64,000 bases of DNA from Bacillota bacterium (GTDB lineage: Bacteria; Bacteroidota; Bacteroidia; Bacteroidales; Bacteroidaceae): the NCBI GenBank assembly GCA_023664625.1, contig JAMPFD010000001.1, positions 62,001-126,000 of the forward strand. The letters run 5' to 3'. The translations under genes were made by a program, and so were the position numbers. Shown here piece after piece: positions 24,277 through 33,122 of the stretch (positions within the stretch are counted from its first letter, which is position 1; each line of letters starts with the position of its first letter). The notes beneath the pieces are model-generated. The model ran no database searches and had not been told where the DNA came from. It worked only from the letters and a program-made list of their open reading frames with translations.

Positions 24277-26400
24277 ATGCTCATGTCGCACCTGACTCAA
24301 TATCTTCCGATTACAGACCCCACGATGATATTTCTCATCGTGATGCTCATTATCCTGCTTGCACCTATCATCATGGGCAAGCTACGTATACCTCATATCA
24401 TAGGAATGGTACTCGCAGGCATTGTCATTGGCAAATATGGACTGAACATAATTGAACGTGGCGAGTCCTTTGAGATATTCGGAAATGTCGGGCTCTATTA
24501 CATCATGTTTCTCGCCGGACTGGAAATGGACACAGAAGGTCTGAAAAGGAATGTCAGCCGTGTACTGGCCTTTGGACTGCTCTCGTTTATAATACCGTTT
24601 GTCCTGACCTATTTCACCTCTGTTGCCTACCTCGACTACAGTCCCATGTCGGCACTGTTGCTGGGATGTATCATGGCTTCCTGCACACTTATAGCCTACC
24701 CCGTCGTCGGCCGATACGGCATCCAGAGACGCAAGGTCGTCACGCTGTCCGTAGGTGCTTCCATGCTTTCATTGCTCCTTGCATTGATAACTCTCGCCGC
24801 AATCACAAGTGCATTCCAGGGAAATGCAAGTGATCCGCTGTTTTGGCTGCTGTTTGCTGCGAAGTTCGCAGCTTACTGTGCCCTGGCTTTTTTTGCCATA
24901 CGATGGATTACAGTATGGTTCCTGCGCCGCTACTCTGATGCCGTAATGCAATTTATCTTTGTCATCGCCGTACTGAGTTCGTCAGCTGTAATGGCAAACC
25001 TCATAGGGCTGGAAGGCATATTCGGCGCTTTCTATTCCGGTCTTGTGCTAAACCGTTTCATCCCGAACGTGTCCCCACTCATGAACCGCATTGAGTTTAT
25101 CGGCAACGCTCTGTTCATACCATATTTCCTCATCGGCGTGGGCATGCTTATAGACATCAGTGTATTGGCCGAGGGAGGAAATATTTTGCTGGTAATATTC
25201 ATAATGGTAGTCTTCGGCACTCTCGGCAAAGCCATAGCTGCATACGCATCCTGTCTCATGTTCCGCATGCCATGGTCTGCCGGGAACATGATGTTCGGAC
25301 TAACCTCCGCCCATGCCGCGGGAGCTATAGCAATGGTAATGGTGGGAATGAAAATGGAGACCGGCAACGGTGAATATCTTATGGACAACACCTCCCTGAA
25401 CGGTGTCATAATGATGATTCTCTTCACCTGCGTCATAAGCACCATCGTCACCGAACAGGCGGCAAAGCAGATTGTCATACAGGACAAGCGGCACCGTATC
25501 GTAGAACGTCAGGATGGCGATGACGAGAAAATACTCATTCCTGTAAAATATCCTGAGACTTGTGACACACTTATCGGTCTTGCCATACTCATGCGCAACA
25601 GGAAGCTAAACCGTGGCATCATAGCCCTCAATGTTGTCTATGACGATGACCATGCCGCATATAACCAGAAACAGGGACATGAGCTGCTGGCACATATAAC
25701 AAAAACTGCATCCGCAGCGGATGTGCGTGTGCAGGCCCAGGTGCGCCTTGCCACAAATATCGCTAACGGAATAAAGCACGCCTTCCGTGAGTTTGACGCT
25801 TCGGAAATCATCATGGGACTGCATATTCATCAGGAAATTACGACACGTTTCTGGGGAGAGTTCGCACAGAGCCTGTTCAACGGACTGAACCGGCAGATTA
25901 TCATCACACGCTGCATCCAGCCTCTCCCGACACTGAACCGCCTGCAGGTGGCAGTTCCGTCACGGGCAGAGTTCGAACCGGGATTCCACCGCTGGGTAGA
26001 GAGACTCGCAAGGATGGCGGGGAACCTCAACTGCCGCATCATATTCCACGGACGCAACGACACATTACAGCATATAACGGAATATATCAATGCACATCAC
26101 TCCAGTGTACGTGCACAGTATAACGAGATGGAACACTGGAACCACTTGCCAACACTTGCCTCACTGATAACGGCTGAGGATATGTTTGTTATCATCACGG
26201 CACGAAAAGGAACTATCTCCTATAAGACGGCAATGGACAGATTGCCGGATGAACTGTCGGCACATTTCAAGGGACACAACACTATGATTGTCTTCCCTGA
26301 CCAATACGGGAAATCCGACCTGATGACATTTACCAACGCACAGCATACTGAACAGATATCCGCGTATGACATGCTGCGGCAGTTGTTCACACGAAAATGA
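24277..26400 (+). CDS. CPA2-type cation/proton antiporter with C-terminal Usp-like region
   Basis: 707 residues. The first 400 form 11-13 helices of the Na+/H+ exchanger fold, with [40 protein letters not shown] and [18 protein letters not shown]. Residues 420-700 are soluble, with two repeats like universal stress domains ([40 protein letters not shown]). Such proteins exchange K+ or Na+ for protons in pH or osmotic control. The start could be ATG 24277 or 24283. lolD follows 56 bp downstream. Confidence 0.9.
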   Translation: MLMSHLTQYLPITDPTMIFLIVMLIILLAPIIMGKLRIPHIIGMVLAGIVIGKYGLNIIERGESFEIFGNVGLYYIMFLAGLEMDTEGLKRNVSRVLAFGLLSFIIPFVLTYFTSVAYLDYSPMSALLLGCIMASCTLIAYPVVGRYGIQRRKVVTLSVGASMLSLLLALITLAAITSAFQGNASDPLFWLLFAAKFAAYCALAFFAIRWITVWFLRRYSDAVMQFIFVIAVLSSSAVMANLIGLEGIFGAFYSGLVLNRFIPNVSPLMNRIEFIGNALFIPYFLIGVGMLIDISVLAEGGNILLVIFIMVVFGTLGKAIAAYASCLMFRMPWSAGNMMFGLTSAHAAGAIAMVMVGMKMETGNGEYLMDNTSLNGVIMMILFTCVISTIVTEQAAKQIVIQDKRHRIVERQDGDDEKILIPVKYPETCDTLIGLAILMRNRKLNRGIIALNVVYDDDHAAYNQKQGHELLAHITKTASAADVRVQAQVRLATNIANGIKHAFREFDASEIIMGLHIHQEITTRFWGEFAQSLFNGLNRQIIITRCIQPLPTLNRLQVAVPSRAEFEPGFHRWVERLARMAGNLNCRIIFHGRNDTLQHITEYINAHHSSVRAQYNEMEHWNHLPTLASLITAEDMFVIITARKGTISYKTAMDRLPDELSAHFKGHNTMIVFPDQYGKSDLMTFTNAQHTEQISAYDMLRQLFTRK

Positions 26401-26456
26401 GACGGATTTCAATTGACGGCTTTGGCAATCAAAGGCAGACTACAGACATTTTATAT

Positions 26457-27131
26457 ATGATTACAATCTCAAACATAAAGAAAAAATTCGGTTCTCTGGA
26501 AGTACTTAAAGGAATAAGTCTTACCATCAACAAAGGGGAAGTCGTCAGCATCGTAGGCCCGTCGGGAGCGGGAAAGACAACATTGTTGCAGATTATAGGC
26601 ACCCTTGACCGACCGGATGAGGGCACTGTTGCTATCAACGGACAGGAAATAACAAGCCTGTCAAGGGACAAGCTGGCAGATTTCCGCAACCGGCACATAG
26701 GATTCGTATTCCAGTTTCATCAGCTTCTGCCGGAATTTTCAGCAATGGAGAATGTGATGATTCCGGCTCTTATTGCAGGGAAATCACGACGGCAAGCTAA
26801 GGAAAAAGCTCTCTCGCTGCTCGAAATGCTGGGGCTGTCCGACCGCATGAGCCACAAGCCTGCACAACTGTCTGGAGGAGAGAAACAACGCGTGGCTGTA
26901 GCACGGGCACTTATAAATGACCCTGCCGTCGTACTTGCCGATGAGCCTTCCGGTTCATTGGACTCAAAAAACAAGTCTGAACTCCATCAGCTGTTCTTCG
27001 AACTACGTGACCATCTCGGACAGACATTCGTCATCGTGACACACGATGAGTCGCTCGCCGGACTGACTGACCGGACAATACACATGCGTGACGGCATGAT
27101 AGCTGACTCCGAAGAAAGCTCTGCTGAATGA
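26457..27131 (+). CDS. lolD: LolD-type ABC ATPase
   Basis: 224 residues. Walker A is [20 protein letters not shown], the Q-loop [11 protein letters not shown], the signature [16 protein letters not shown] and Walker [14 protein letters not shown]. The [20 protein letters not shown] block is typical of LolD, which powers release of lipoproteins from the inner membrane with LolC/E; no permease gene is adjacent here, which is common in Bacteroidetes. A MacB-type ATPase is the alternative. I start at ATG 26457 rather than 26397. Confidence 0.87.
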   Translation: MITISNIKKKFGSLEVLKGISLTINKGEVVSIVGPSGAGKTTLLQIIGTLDRPDEGTVAINGQEITSLSRDKLADFRNRHIGFVFQFHQLLPEFSAMENVMIPALIAGKSRRQAKEKALSLLEMLGLSDRMSHKPAQLSGGEKQRVAVARALINDPAVVLADEPSGSLDSKNKSELHQLFFELRDHLGQTFVIVTHDESLAGLTDRTIHMRDGMIADSEESSAE

Positions 27132-27246
27132 ACTTTCAACTGTAACAGGCAAGTTGTCTGTACAAAATCAAACATTACTTATCCACATAACGCTCCGGAA
27201 AACTCCTGACGTAATTATTAAAAATAGAAATACCTTATTATATAAT

Positions 27247-28095
27247 ATGGCACTCTCTCTTGGAAAAATGAACCGTATGACAGTCAGCCGAAAGGTTGAT
27301 TTCGGAATATATCTTGACGGTGGACCTACCGGAGACATTCTCCTTCCCAAACGCTACGTCCCGAAAGGAACAAAAATAGGTGACGAACTGGATGTCTTCA
27401 TATATCTCGACCAGGAAGAACGTCCTGTTGCTACAACGCAAAAACCTATCGCTATGGTGGGCGATTTCGCATATCTGAATGTGGCATGGACAAACGAACA
27501 TGGCGCATTCCTTGACTGGGGACTTATGAAGGATGTCTTCTGCCCATTCCGTGAGCAGAAAATGCGGATGGAAAAGGATAAGGCTTATATCGTACATATC
27601 CATGTTGACGAGGATTCCTACCGCATCATGGCATCGGCAAAAATAGAGAAATTCTTGTCAAAAGATTTTCCTGAATACAAGCAGAATACCGAAGTAAAAC
27701 TCCTCATATGGCAAAAGACAGACCTCGGTTTCAAGGTTATCGTTGACAATAAGTATCAGGGACTTATTTACGATAATCAGATATTCCGCGAACTACATAC
27801 AGGGGACCGCCTGAAAGGTTTCGTATCATCTGTAAGATCTGACGGAAAACTGGATATTACATTACAGAAACATGGACGCGAACAGACACTTGATTTCTCG
27901 GAACGCCTGCATGAATATCTTTTCTACCATGATGGATATTGTCCGTTTACAGATAAGTCTCCGGCAGAGGAGATCTATAATGAATTCCATGTCAGCAAGA
28001 AAGTTTTCAAACGTGCCGTAGGAGATCTTTATAAACAGCACCTTATCTCACTCGCACCAGACGGTATAGAACTAAAAGGAGGGCATAGACCATAA
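27247..28095 (+). CDS. cvfB: CvfB-like S1 RNA-binding protein
   Basis: 282 residues. S1-type barrels lie near 5-65 (DFGIYLDGGPTGDILLPKRY) and 70-140 (AYLNVAWTNEHGAFLDWGLM), with a third near 155-215 (KVIVDNKYQGLIYDNQIF). A C-terminal winged helix follows (EFHVSKKVFKRAVGDLYKQH). This is the CvfB/YitL family of RNA-binding regulators. I start at ATG 27247; the longer frame to 27154 adds an unlike sequence. Its last 53 bp overlap the 3' end of the convergent comEC gene. Confidence 0.88.
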   Translation: MALSLGKMNRMTVSRKVDFGIYLDGGPTGDILLPKRYVPKGTKIGDELDVFIYLDQEERPVATTQKPIAMVGDFAYLNVAWTNEHGAFLDWGLMKDVFCPFREQKMRMEKDKAYIVHIHVDEDSYRIMASAKIEKFLSKDFPEYKQNTEVKLLIWQKTDLGFKVIVDNKYQGLIYDNQIFRELHTGDRLKGFVSSVRSDGKLDITLQKHGREQTLDFSERLHEYLFYHDGYCPFTDKSPAEEIYNEFHVSKKVFKRAVGDLYKQHLISLAPDGIELKGGHRP

Positions 28096-29701
28096 CATAC
28101 GATGATGCCGTCTGCAACATATTGAAATGTATGCCCTCTATACTTGAGCCAGGCAGGTGAGCGATGATTCCCAATATCCCATTCTGCATTGTGACTATGG
28201 CTGCGAGTATTGCACTGGCAAACTTGACAACTACAGACAACATACCTCCGGCAAGAACGTCTGCAAGGATTATTGCCGTGAGGATGAACGCACCGCAGAT
28301 TATCACCGTGGCAAACGGAATGACAATGAAATTCGTTAAAAGAAAATATATGGATACCCTGCCGAAATAATAAGCAGATAATGGTGCCGTACCTAACTGC
28401 GCGGAAACACTGATACATGCCGTATACCATAAAACTCTCAGTGCCCTGTATCTCCTGCCCTTCCATAATGGGAGCTTCTTCTCGTCAATCCTTTTTATCC
28501 TTCTTATACCAGACGGTATTAAATGATCCCATAACGGCCTCGCAACAATTATGCCGAAGACAGCCATAAATGACATCTGAAAACCTACATCCCAAAGGTT
28601 CTCTGGATTCAACATCAGCATCACCGCAAGCGTCGCACCGAAAACATTCAAAGATTTCTGCTCTCTGTCCATAAGACATATCGCTTCCCATATAGTCAGC
28701 ATCAATGCAGCCCTGACTACAGACAACGGCATTCCTACAAATATCACATACCACCATAATCCTCCGAATATCAACAGCCTGTACACTATCCTGCGCCTGC
28801 GGAAAAAGAATGATAACAACATGTAGATAATGGACAAATGCATACCGGACAGTGCTAATATATGTGAGGCCCCTGACATACTGTATTCCTCCCGCAAATC
28901 CGAAGTGAGCGCACTCTTATTGCCAAATGCCATTGCTGTCAGTACAGCATAGGAGTCAATGGAAATCCCTGTAGCTTTTATCCTCTCCAAAAGCCTCTCA
29001 CGCAACATAAGCGACCTTAGCTTATGAGCCTCCCAAAAACCCAAATCCGAAAGCCCGGCAGAGGTGATCTCCCATTTCCCTATCCCGATAAAGCCTCTGC
29101 CGACAATATCTCTCATCTTCTGCCAACGCACATAATCAAAATTACTGTTCATTCTGTGCCAATCTTTTAACGGAGACATATCTATATCCGCAACCACAGA
29201 CTGACCTATATGTAATGCCTCGTACCGCTTTGCTATAGTGTCTCTCAGCAAAGAGACATGCAACCTCTTCCGGCTCAGACGCAATAAATCTCTCATCCCA
29301 TCTTTACCTCCAATATATGAAACCTCTGAATTGCTGATTTTTGTCACAATACCCTCAAACTGTATAACCTTTCCACGCCTTATTGGCTCTGTAGCAATAA
29401 CCATCTCACAACTGCAACTGTGGTCTCCGTTTACAACCCATGTACTCCTATCATGAAAACTGTACCGCATGCCTCCTACACCTATCATGGCAAGTAATAA
29501 TAAAACACTGCTTACCATAGCATGCCGCTTATCGAACATTAACGATAAGCCCATGAGACAACATACAATAACTATCCATTCCCGAACTCCTAAAATTGAA
29601 GAACAATTCTTGGCAATAACTATTCCGGCCAATAACATCAAAGCATACCTGAACATCGGAATAGTATGTATATAGTGCCGCGGATTAAGATTCTTACTCA
29701 T
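28043..29701 (-). CDS. comEC: ComEC/Rec2-family DNA uptake channel protein
   Basis: 552 residues. The N-terminal helices and soluble DUF4131-like region (about 1-200) are followed by the competence domain with SMSGASHILALSGMHLSIIY and several helices to the end. The C-terminal metallo-beta-lactamase domain of long ComEC proteins is absent, as is usual in Bacteroidetes. It should form the inner-membrane pore for single-stranded DNA uptake. No other competence genes are nearby. Confidence 0.88.
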   Translation of the reverse strand: MSKNLNPRHYIHTIPMFRYALMLLAGIVIAKNCSSILGVREWIVIVCCLMGLSLMFDKRHAMVSSVLLLLAMIGVGGMRYSFHDRSTWVVNGDHSCSCEMVIATEPIRRGKVIQFEGIVTKISNSEVSYIGGKDGMRDLLRLSRKRLHVSLLRDTIAKRYEALHIGQSVVADIDMSPLKDWHRMNSNFDYVRWQKMRDIVGRGFIGIGKWEITSAGLSDLGFWEAHKLRSLMLRERLLERIKATGISIDSYAVLTAMAFGNKSALTSDLREEYSMSGASHILALSGMHLSIIYMLLSFFFRRRRIVYRLLIFGGLWWYVIFVGMPLSVVRAALMLTIWEAICLMDREQKSLNVFGATLAVMLMLNPENLWDVGFQMSFMAVFGIIVARPLWDHLIPSGIRRIKRIDEKKLPLWKGRRYRALRVLWYTACISVSAQLGTAPLSAYYFGRVSIYFLLTNFIVIPFATVIICGAFILTAIILADVLAGGMLSVVVKFASAILAAIVTMQNGILGIIAHLPGSSIEGIHFNMLQTASSYVMVYALLLVLYRLVRVR

Positions 29702-29849
29702 GTCTCAATTATATTCTTAATAGTCCTTTTCATAATACCTGACCGTATCTGTCTACACTGCAAATTTAACTAAAAACTGTCAATTCCACAAGAATTACTT
29801 GATAAAAAACAAGAATACTGCTCAAAAACAGGAAATAAACCACAAAAAC

Positions 29850-29880
29850 TTGCACATGTCCCCAAAACTCTATACCTTTG
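29850..29880 (+). promoter_or_regulatory. Promoter of tRNA-Val
   Basis: TTG (29850-29852), 20 bp, then TACCTTTG (29873-29880); a full Bacteroidetes promoter 47 bp before the tRNA. Confidence 0.75.
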
Positions 29881-29927
29881 CACTCGCAATTCGGAAATGA
29901 CTTGTCAAAGACCGTCACAGAGGCGAC

Positions 29928-30002
29928 GGGCGCTTAGCTCAGTTGGTTCAGAGCGTCTGCCTTACAAGCAGAGGGTCGGGGGTTCGAATCCCTCAGCGCC
30001 CA
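29928..30002 (+). tRNA. tRNA-Val (anticodon TAC)
   Basis: The acceptor stem GGGCGCT pairs with AGCGCCC (29995-30001); the discriminator A is at 30002. The D-loop has AGCTCAGTTGGT, the anticodon loop CTTACAA reads TAC, and the T-arm is GGGGGTTCGAATCCC. CCA is not encoded. Confidence 0.96.
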
Positions 30003-30151
30003 CTAGGGGTGTTTATCGCAATTTCGATAGAGTTTTTCGTAAACTCTTGAGAGATTGCGATAATTTTTTATATGCATATTTTATCAGTCTTCTATATCAA
30101 ACATGCTGACACGGAACTTTGTGAATCAGCAGAAAGTATGGAGGAATATTC

Positions 30152-30180
30152 TTGTTTTTGCTTTTTATTGTTTATCTTTG
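30152..30180 (+). promoter_or_regulatory. Promoter of the redox operon
   Basis: TTG (30152-30154), 18 bp, then TATCTTTG (30173-30180), 80 bp before the first start codon. Confidence 0.65.
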
Positions 30181-30259
30181 CACCCAGGAAGCACCCGGAC
30201 GGATGCTTTTAACGATACACGGAGAATATGTTTAACTGATAAAAGAAAATCTGAGACAC

Positions 30260-30568
30260 ATGATTAAGATCTATGTAATGAGTACCTGCCGTGACTGCAC
30301 GGCCGTAAAACGGCAGGCTGAGGGTGACGGACGCTATGAAGTCATAGACATCGGAAGCCATGTCCGACGGCTCAAGGAGTTCCTGAGCCTGCGCGACACA
30401 AGGGAGGAGTTCGCTCCAATGCGCAGGCTGGGATATGTCGGTATCCCATGCTTTGTGCTTGAGGACGGAAGCATCACGTTCCGCCCGGAAGAGGCGGGAT
30501 TTGACTCCGGGGAGGAGGAAGAGGTCTCTCCGGGTACTGCATGCAACCTTGACGGCAGCGGATGTTGA
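30260..30568 (+). CDS. Glutaredoxin-like protein
   Basis: 102 residues with a thioredoxin fold. MIKIYVMSTCRDCTAVKRQA carries the active site CRDC (Cys10, Cys13), and YVGIPCFVLEDG has the cis-Pro loop. The C-terminus is acidic and ends with two further Cys (GTACNLDGSGC). It is first in an operon with a flavin reductase, a PAS protein and an alcohol dehydrogenase. A thiol reductase role is likely; the partner is unknown. Confidence 0.85.
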   Translation: MIKIYVMSTCRDCTAVKRQAEGDGRYEVIDIGSHVRRLKEFLSLRDTREEFAPMRRLGYVGIPCFVLEDGSITFRPEEAGFDSGEEEEVSPGTACNLDGSGC

Positions 30569-30595
30569 ACAATAAAAAAACAATAAAGATTAATT

Positions 30596-31177
30596 ATGAA
30601 AAGTTTTGACCCGAAGCCATGGATGGCTCCGCAGCCAGTACTTGTTATCGGTACGTACAACGAGGACGGTACTCCTAACGCAATGAACGCCGCATGGGGT
30701 GGCCAGTGGGACATGAAGGAGATTATGATTTCAATGGGAAGTCATGCCACGACAAAGAATCTTAACCGCTGCGGAGAGTTCACCGTGGCTTTCGCTACAC
30801 AAGAGACATTGGTCGCTTCTGACTATGTCGGTGTCGTTTCCGCAAGGAACGAGCCTGACAAGGTCAGGAAAACCGGATGGACGGTTGAAAAAGCGACAAA
30901 AGTGAATGCTCCCGTATTCACGGATTTCCCGATGACTTTCGAATGTCGTATAACCAAAAAGCTGGACGAATCGGAAACAGGCTTCTACATCGTGGCGGAG
31001 ATCATCAATATCCTCGTGGATGAAAAATTTCTCTCTGAGGACGGTATGCCGGACCTTGAGAGGATGAATCTCATAACCTACGATCCTGTCCACCATACTT
31101 ACATAGCTCTCGGCAACAAGACCGGCAAGGCTTTCTCCGACGGCAAGCAACTGAAACAGGCTCATGAAAGATTTTGA
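30596..31177 (+). CDS. Flavin reductase-like FMN-binding protein
   Basis: 193 residues, split-barrel flavin reductase fold: PQPVLVIGTYNEDGTPNAMN, then MISMGSHATTKNLNRCGEFT and LVASDYVGVVSARNEPDKVR. These bind FMN and reduce flavin or act as small flavoprotein reductases. It starts 27 bp after the glutaredoxin-like gene and overlaps the PAS gene by 14 bp. Confidence 0.88.
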   Translation: MKSFDPKPWMAPQPVLVIGTYNEDGTPNAMNAAWGGQWDMKEIMISMGSHATTKNLNRCGEFTVAFATQETLVASDYVGVVSARNEPDKVRKTGWTVEKATKVNAPVFTDFPMTFECRITKKLDESETGFYIVAEIINILVDEKFLSEDGMPDLERMNLITYDPVHHTYIALGNKTGKAFSDGKQLKQAHERF

Positions 31178-31502
31178 ATATTTCAACAAGGTGAACTTTG
31201 CCGTTACAGCATGCAGCAGGAACGGCACGATTCTTTATCAGAATGAACGTGCAATAAAGCGCGACGGCAATGCTGCCGGCAGGAACCTGTACGACTGCCA
31301 TCCGCTGTCTGCCGACAAGATGATACGTCACATGATAGAGACCGGAGAAAGCAACACTTACCAAATCATACATAACGGAAAGCGAAAGCAACTCCACCGG
31401 ACTCCGTGGTATGACGGAGAAGGCAACATCGCGGGACTGATAGAACTGGCCGTTGACCTGCCGGACGGGATGCCTGTATTCAACAGAGACAAGAAAGAAT
31501 AG
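31164..31502 (+). CDS. Single-domain PAS protein
   Basis: 112 residues, nearly one PAS domain: FAVTACSRNGTILYQNERAI, then GRNLYDCHPLSADKMIRHMI and YDGEGNIAGLIELAVDLP. There is no kinase, cyclase or DNA-binding output. The NLYDCHP motif resembles PAS proteins that bind haem or other ligands. It overlaps the flavin reductase and lies 2 bp before the alcohol dehydrogenase, so it may sense the substrate or redox state of the operon. Confidence 0.82.
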   Translation: MKDFEYFNKVNFAVTACSRNGTILYQNERAIKRDGNAAGRNLYDCHPLSADKMIRHMIETGESNTYQIIHNGKRKQLHRTPWYDGEGNIAGLIELAVDLPDGMPVFNRDKKE

Positions 31503-31504
31503 TC

Positions 31505-32545
31505 ATGCTGGCATATACATTCATTGACAAAGGCAAATTTGCCTTCACCGAGAAGCCGGAACCGGAATTGGAGGAGCCGACTGATGCAATCGTACGCATC
31601 ACGCTTGGGAGCATCTGCACGAGCGACCTACATATCAAGCACGGCAGCGTTCCACGTGCCGTGAAAGGCATAACGGTGGGACACGAAATGGTCGGAGTCG
31701 TAGAAAAGGCAGGAGCCGATGTGACAGACTTCAAACCAGGAGACAGGGTGACGGTAAATGTGGAAACATTCTGCGGCAAATGTTACTTCTGCAAACACGG
31801 CTACGTGAACAATTGCTCGTCACCTGACGGCGGATGGGCTTTGGGCTGCCGTATCGACGGAGGGCAGACGGAATATGTACGTGTTCCGCTTGCCGCCCAA
31901 GGACTCTGCCACATTCCCGACAGCGTCACCGACGAGCAGGCTCTCTTCGTCGGAGATGTGCTCGCGACCGGCTATTGGGCGGCACGAATCTCCGAGATGA
32001 CCGAAGATGACACAGTGCTCATCATCGGAGCCGGCCCCACGGGAATCTGCTCGTTACTATGCACCATGCTCCGCCGGCCAAAGCGTATCATAGTCTGTGA
32101 GAAATCAGAAGAGCGGAGGGATTTTATCAGCAACAACTATCCAGGCATATTGCTCACGACTCCTGAAGAATGCGAAGCGTTCGTCATGGACCACAGTGAG
32201 CATGGCGGTGCCGACCGTGTTCTTGAAGTCGCGGGAGCAAGCGACACTTTCCGGCTGGCATGGCGATGTGCACGCCCTAATGCCGTTGTCACCGTCGTTG
32301 CCCTTTATGACAAGCCACAGATATTGCCATTGCCGGAGATGTACGGAAAGAATCTTACATTCAAGACAGGAGGTGTGGACGGCTGTGACTGCAAAGAGGT
32401 GCTATGCCTTATCAAGGAAGGCAAGATTGACACTACCCCGCTCATCACTCACCGCTATCCGCTCTCACGCATAGAGGAGGCATACGAATTGTTCGAACAG
32501 AAGCGTGACGGGGTCATAAAAGTTGCCGTCTATCCTGATTCATGA
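31505..32545 (+). CDS. Zinc-dependent alcohol dehydrogenase (MDR family)
   Basis: 346 residues. The catalytic zinc ligands lie in GSICTSDLHIKHG and VGHEMVGVVEKAGADV; the structural zinc Cys cluster is FCGKCYFCKHGYVNNC. The Rossmann motif is TVLIIGAGPTGICSLLC. The protein oxidises an alcohol or reduces an aldehyde with NAD(P); substrate unknown. It is last in the redox operon and 2 bp after the PAS gene. Confidence 0.9.
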   Translation: MLAYTFIDKGKFAFTEKPEPELEEPTDAIVRITLGSICTSDLHIKHGSVPRAVKGITVGHEMVGVVEKAGADVTDFKPGDRVTVNVETFCGKCYFCKHGYVNNCSSPDGGWALGCRIDGGQTEYVRVPLAAQGLCHIPDSVTDEQALFVGDVLATGYWAARISEMTEDDTVLIIGAGPTGICSLLCTMLRRPKRIIVCEKSEERRDFISNNYPGILLTTPEECEAFVMDHSEHGGADRVLEVAGASDTFRLAWRCARPNAVVTVVALYDKPQILPLPEMYGKNLTFKTGGVDGCDCKEVLCLIKEGKIDTTPLITHRYPLSRIEEAYELFEQKRDGVIKVAVYPDS

Positions 32546-32755
32546 AAGTTCCGGCGCAGAAGTCTTGGCAGTGAACGGCATTCCTCCGAGAATGACAAGA
32601 CCGCAAACCGGAATCCGGCCTGTCATCCCCATGGTTCCTGCCTGATGACATCGGGCAATAACTGATGATTTTCATTACAACAGGAACCAGGAAATCCACT
32701 CCCATTCCATGGTGGCAAAAGAGACAGACGGCCCGGGAAAACAGACGGCATTGTC
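32546..32755. other. Gap before repeat locus 2
   Basis: I see no gene in this stretch between the dehydrogenase stop and the 22-bp array. Confidence 0.5.
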
Positions 32756-32843
32756 AACCGTTACCTTCCGCATCCCAAAAGGTAACGGTTGACAATGCAA
32801 AAGGTTACCATTTACCGTACAAAAGGTTAGCTTTCGTACGACT
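32756..32843. repeat. 22-bp tandem repeat array, locus 2
   Basis: Four units start at 32756, 32778, 32800 and 32822, exactly 22 bp apart, with cores CGTTACC, GGTAACG, GGTTACC and GGTTAGC. It lies between the convergent alcohol dehydrogenase and mutL genes. Confidence 0.85.
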
Positions 32844-32987
32844 TGCCTTTTCCCTGCATAAAAACAAAGGCCGCTTTCATCCGTCACACCAGCGTCAGAT
32901 GATTTAAGCACAACTTGTTTTCAACGGCTTACGCCATATCCGGAAACAGACGTGGTCATAACATGACAGTTCTTCTGTCAGAAGAAT

Positions 32988-33039
32988 AAGAAACGGCAAG
33001 GACCGACTCTGTAAAACAAAGCCGGTCCTTGCCGTTCTT
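32988..33039. terminator. Bidirectional terminator between the redox operon and mutL
   Basis: A long stem pairs AACGGCAAGGACCG (left arm from 32988) with CGGTCCTTGCCGTT (right arm to 33039). It serves the convergent genes on both sides. Confidence 0.85.
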
Positions 33040-33122
33040 AATTCTGTCACCCTGAAGCGATACACCATACGAGACCATGGCTGTCAATAACCCAATGCAG
33101 TACCCGGCGAAAGGCTGGAATG

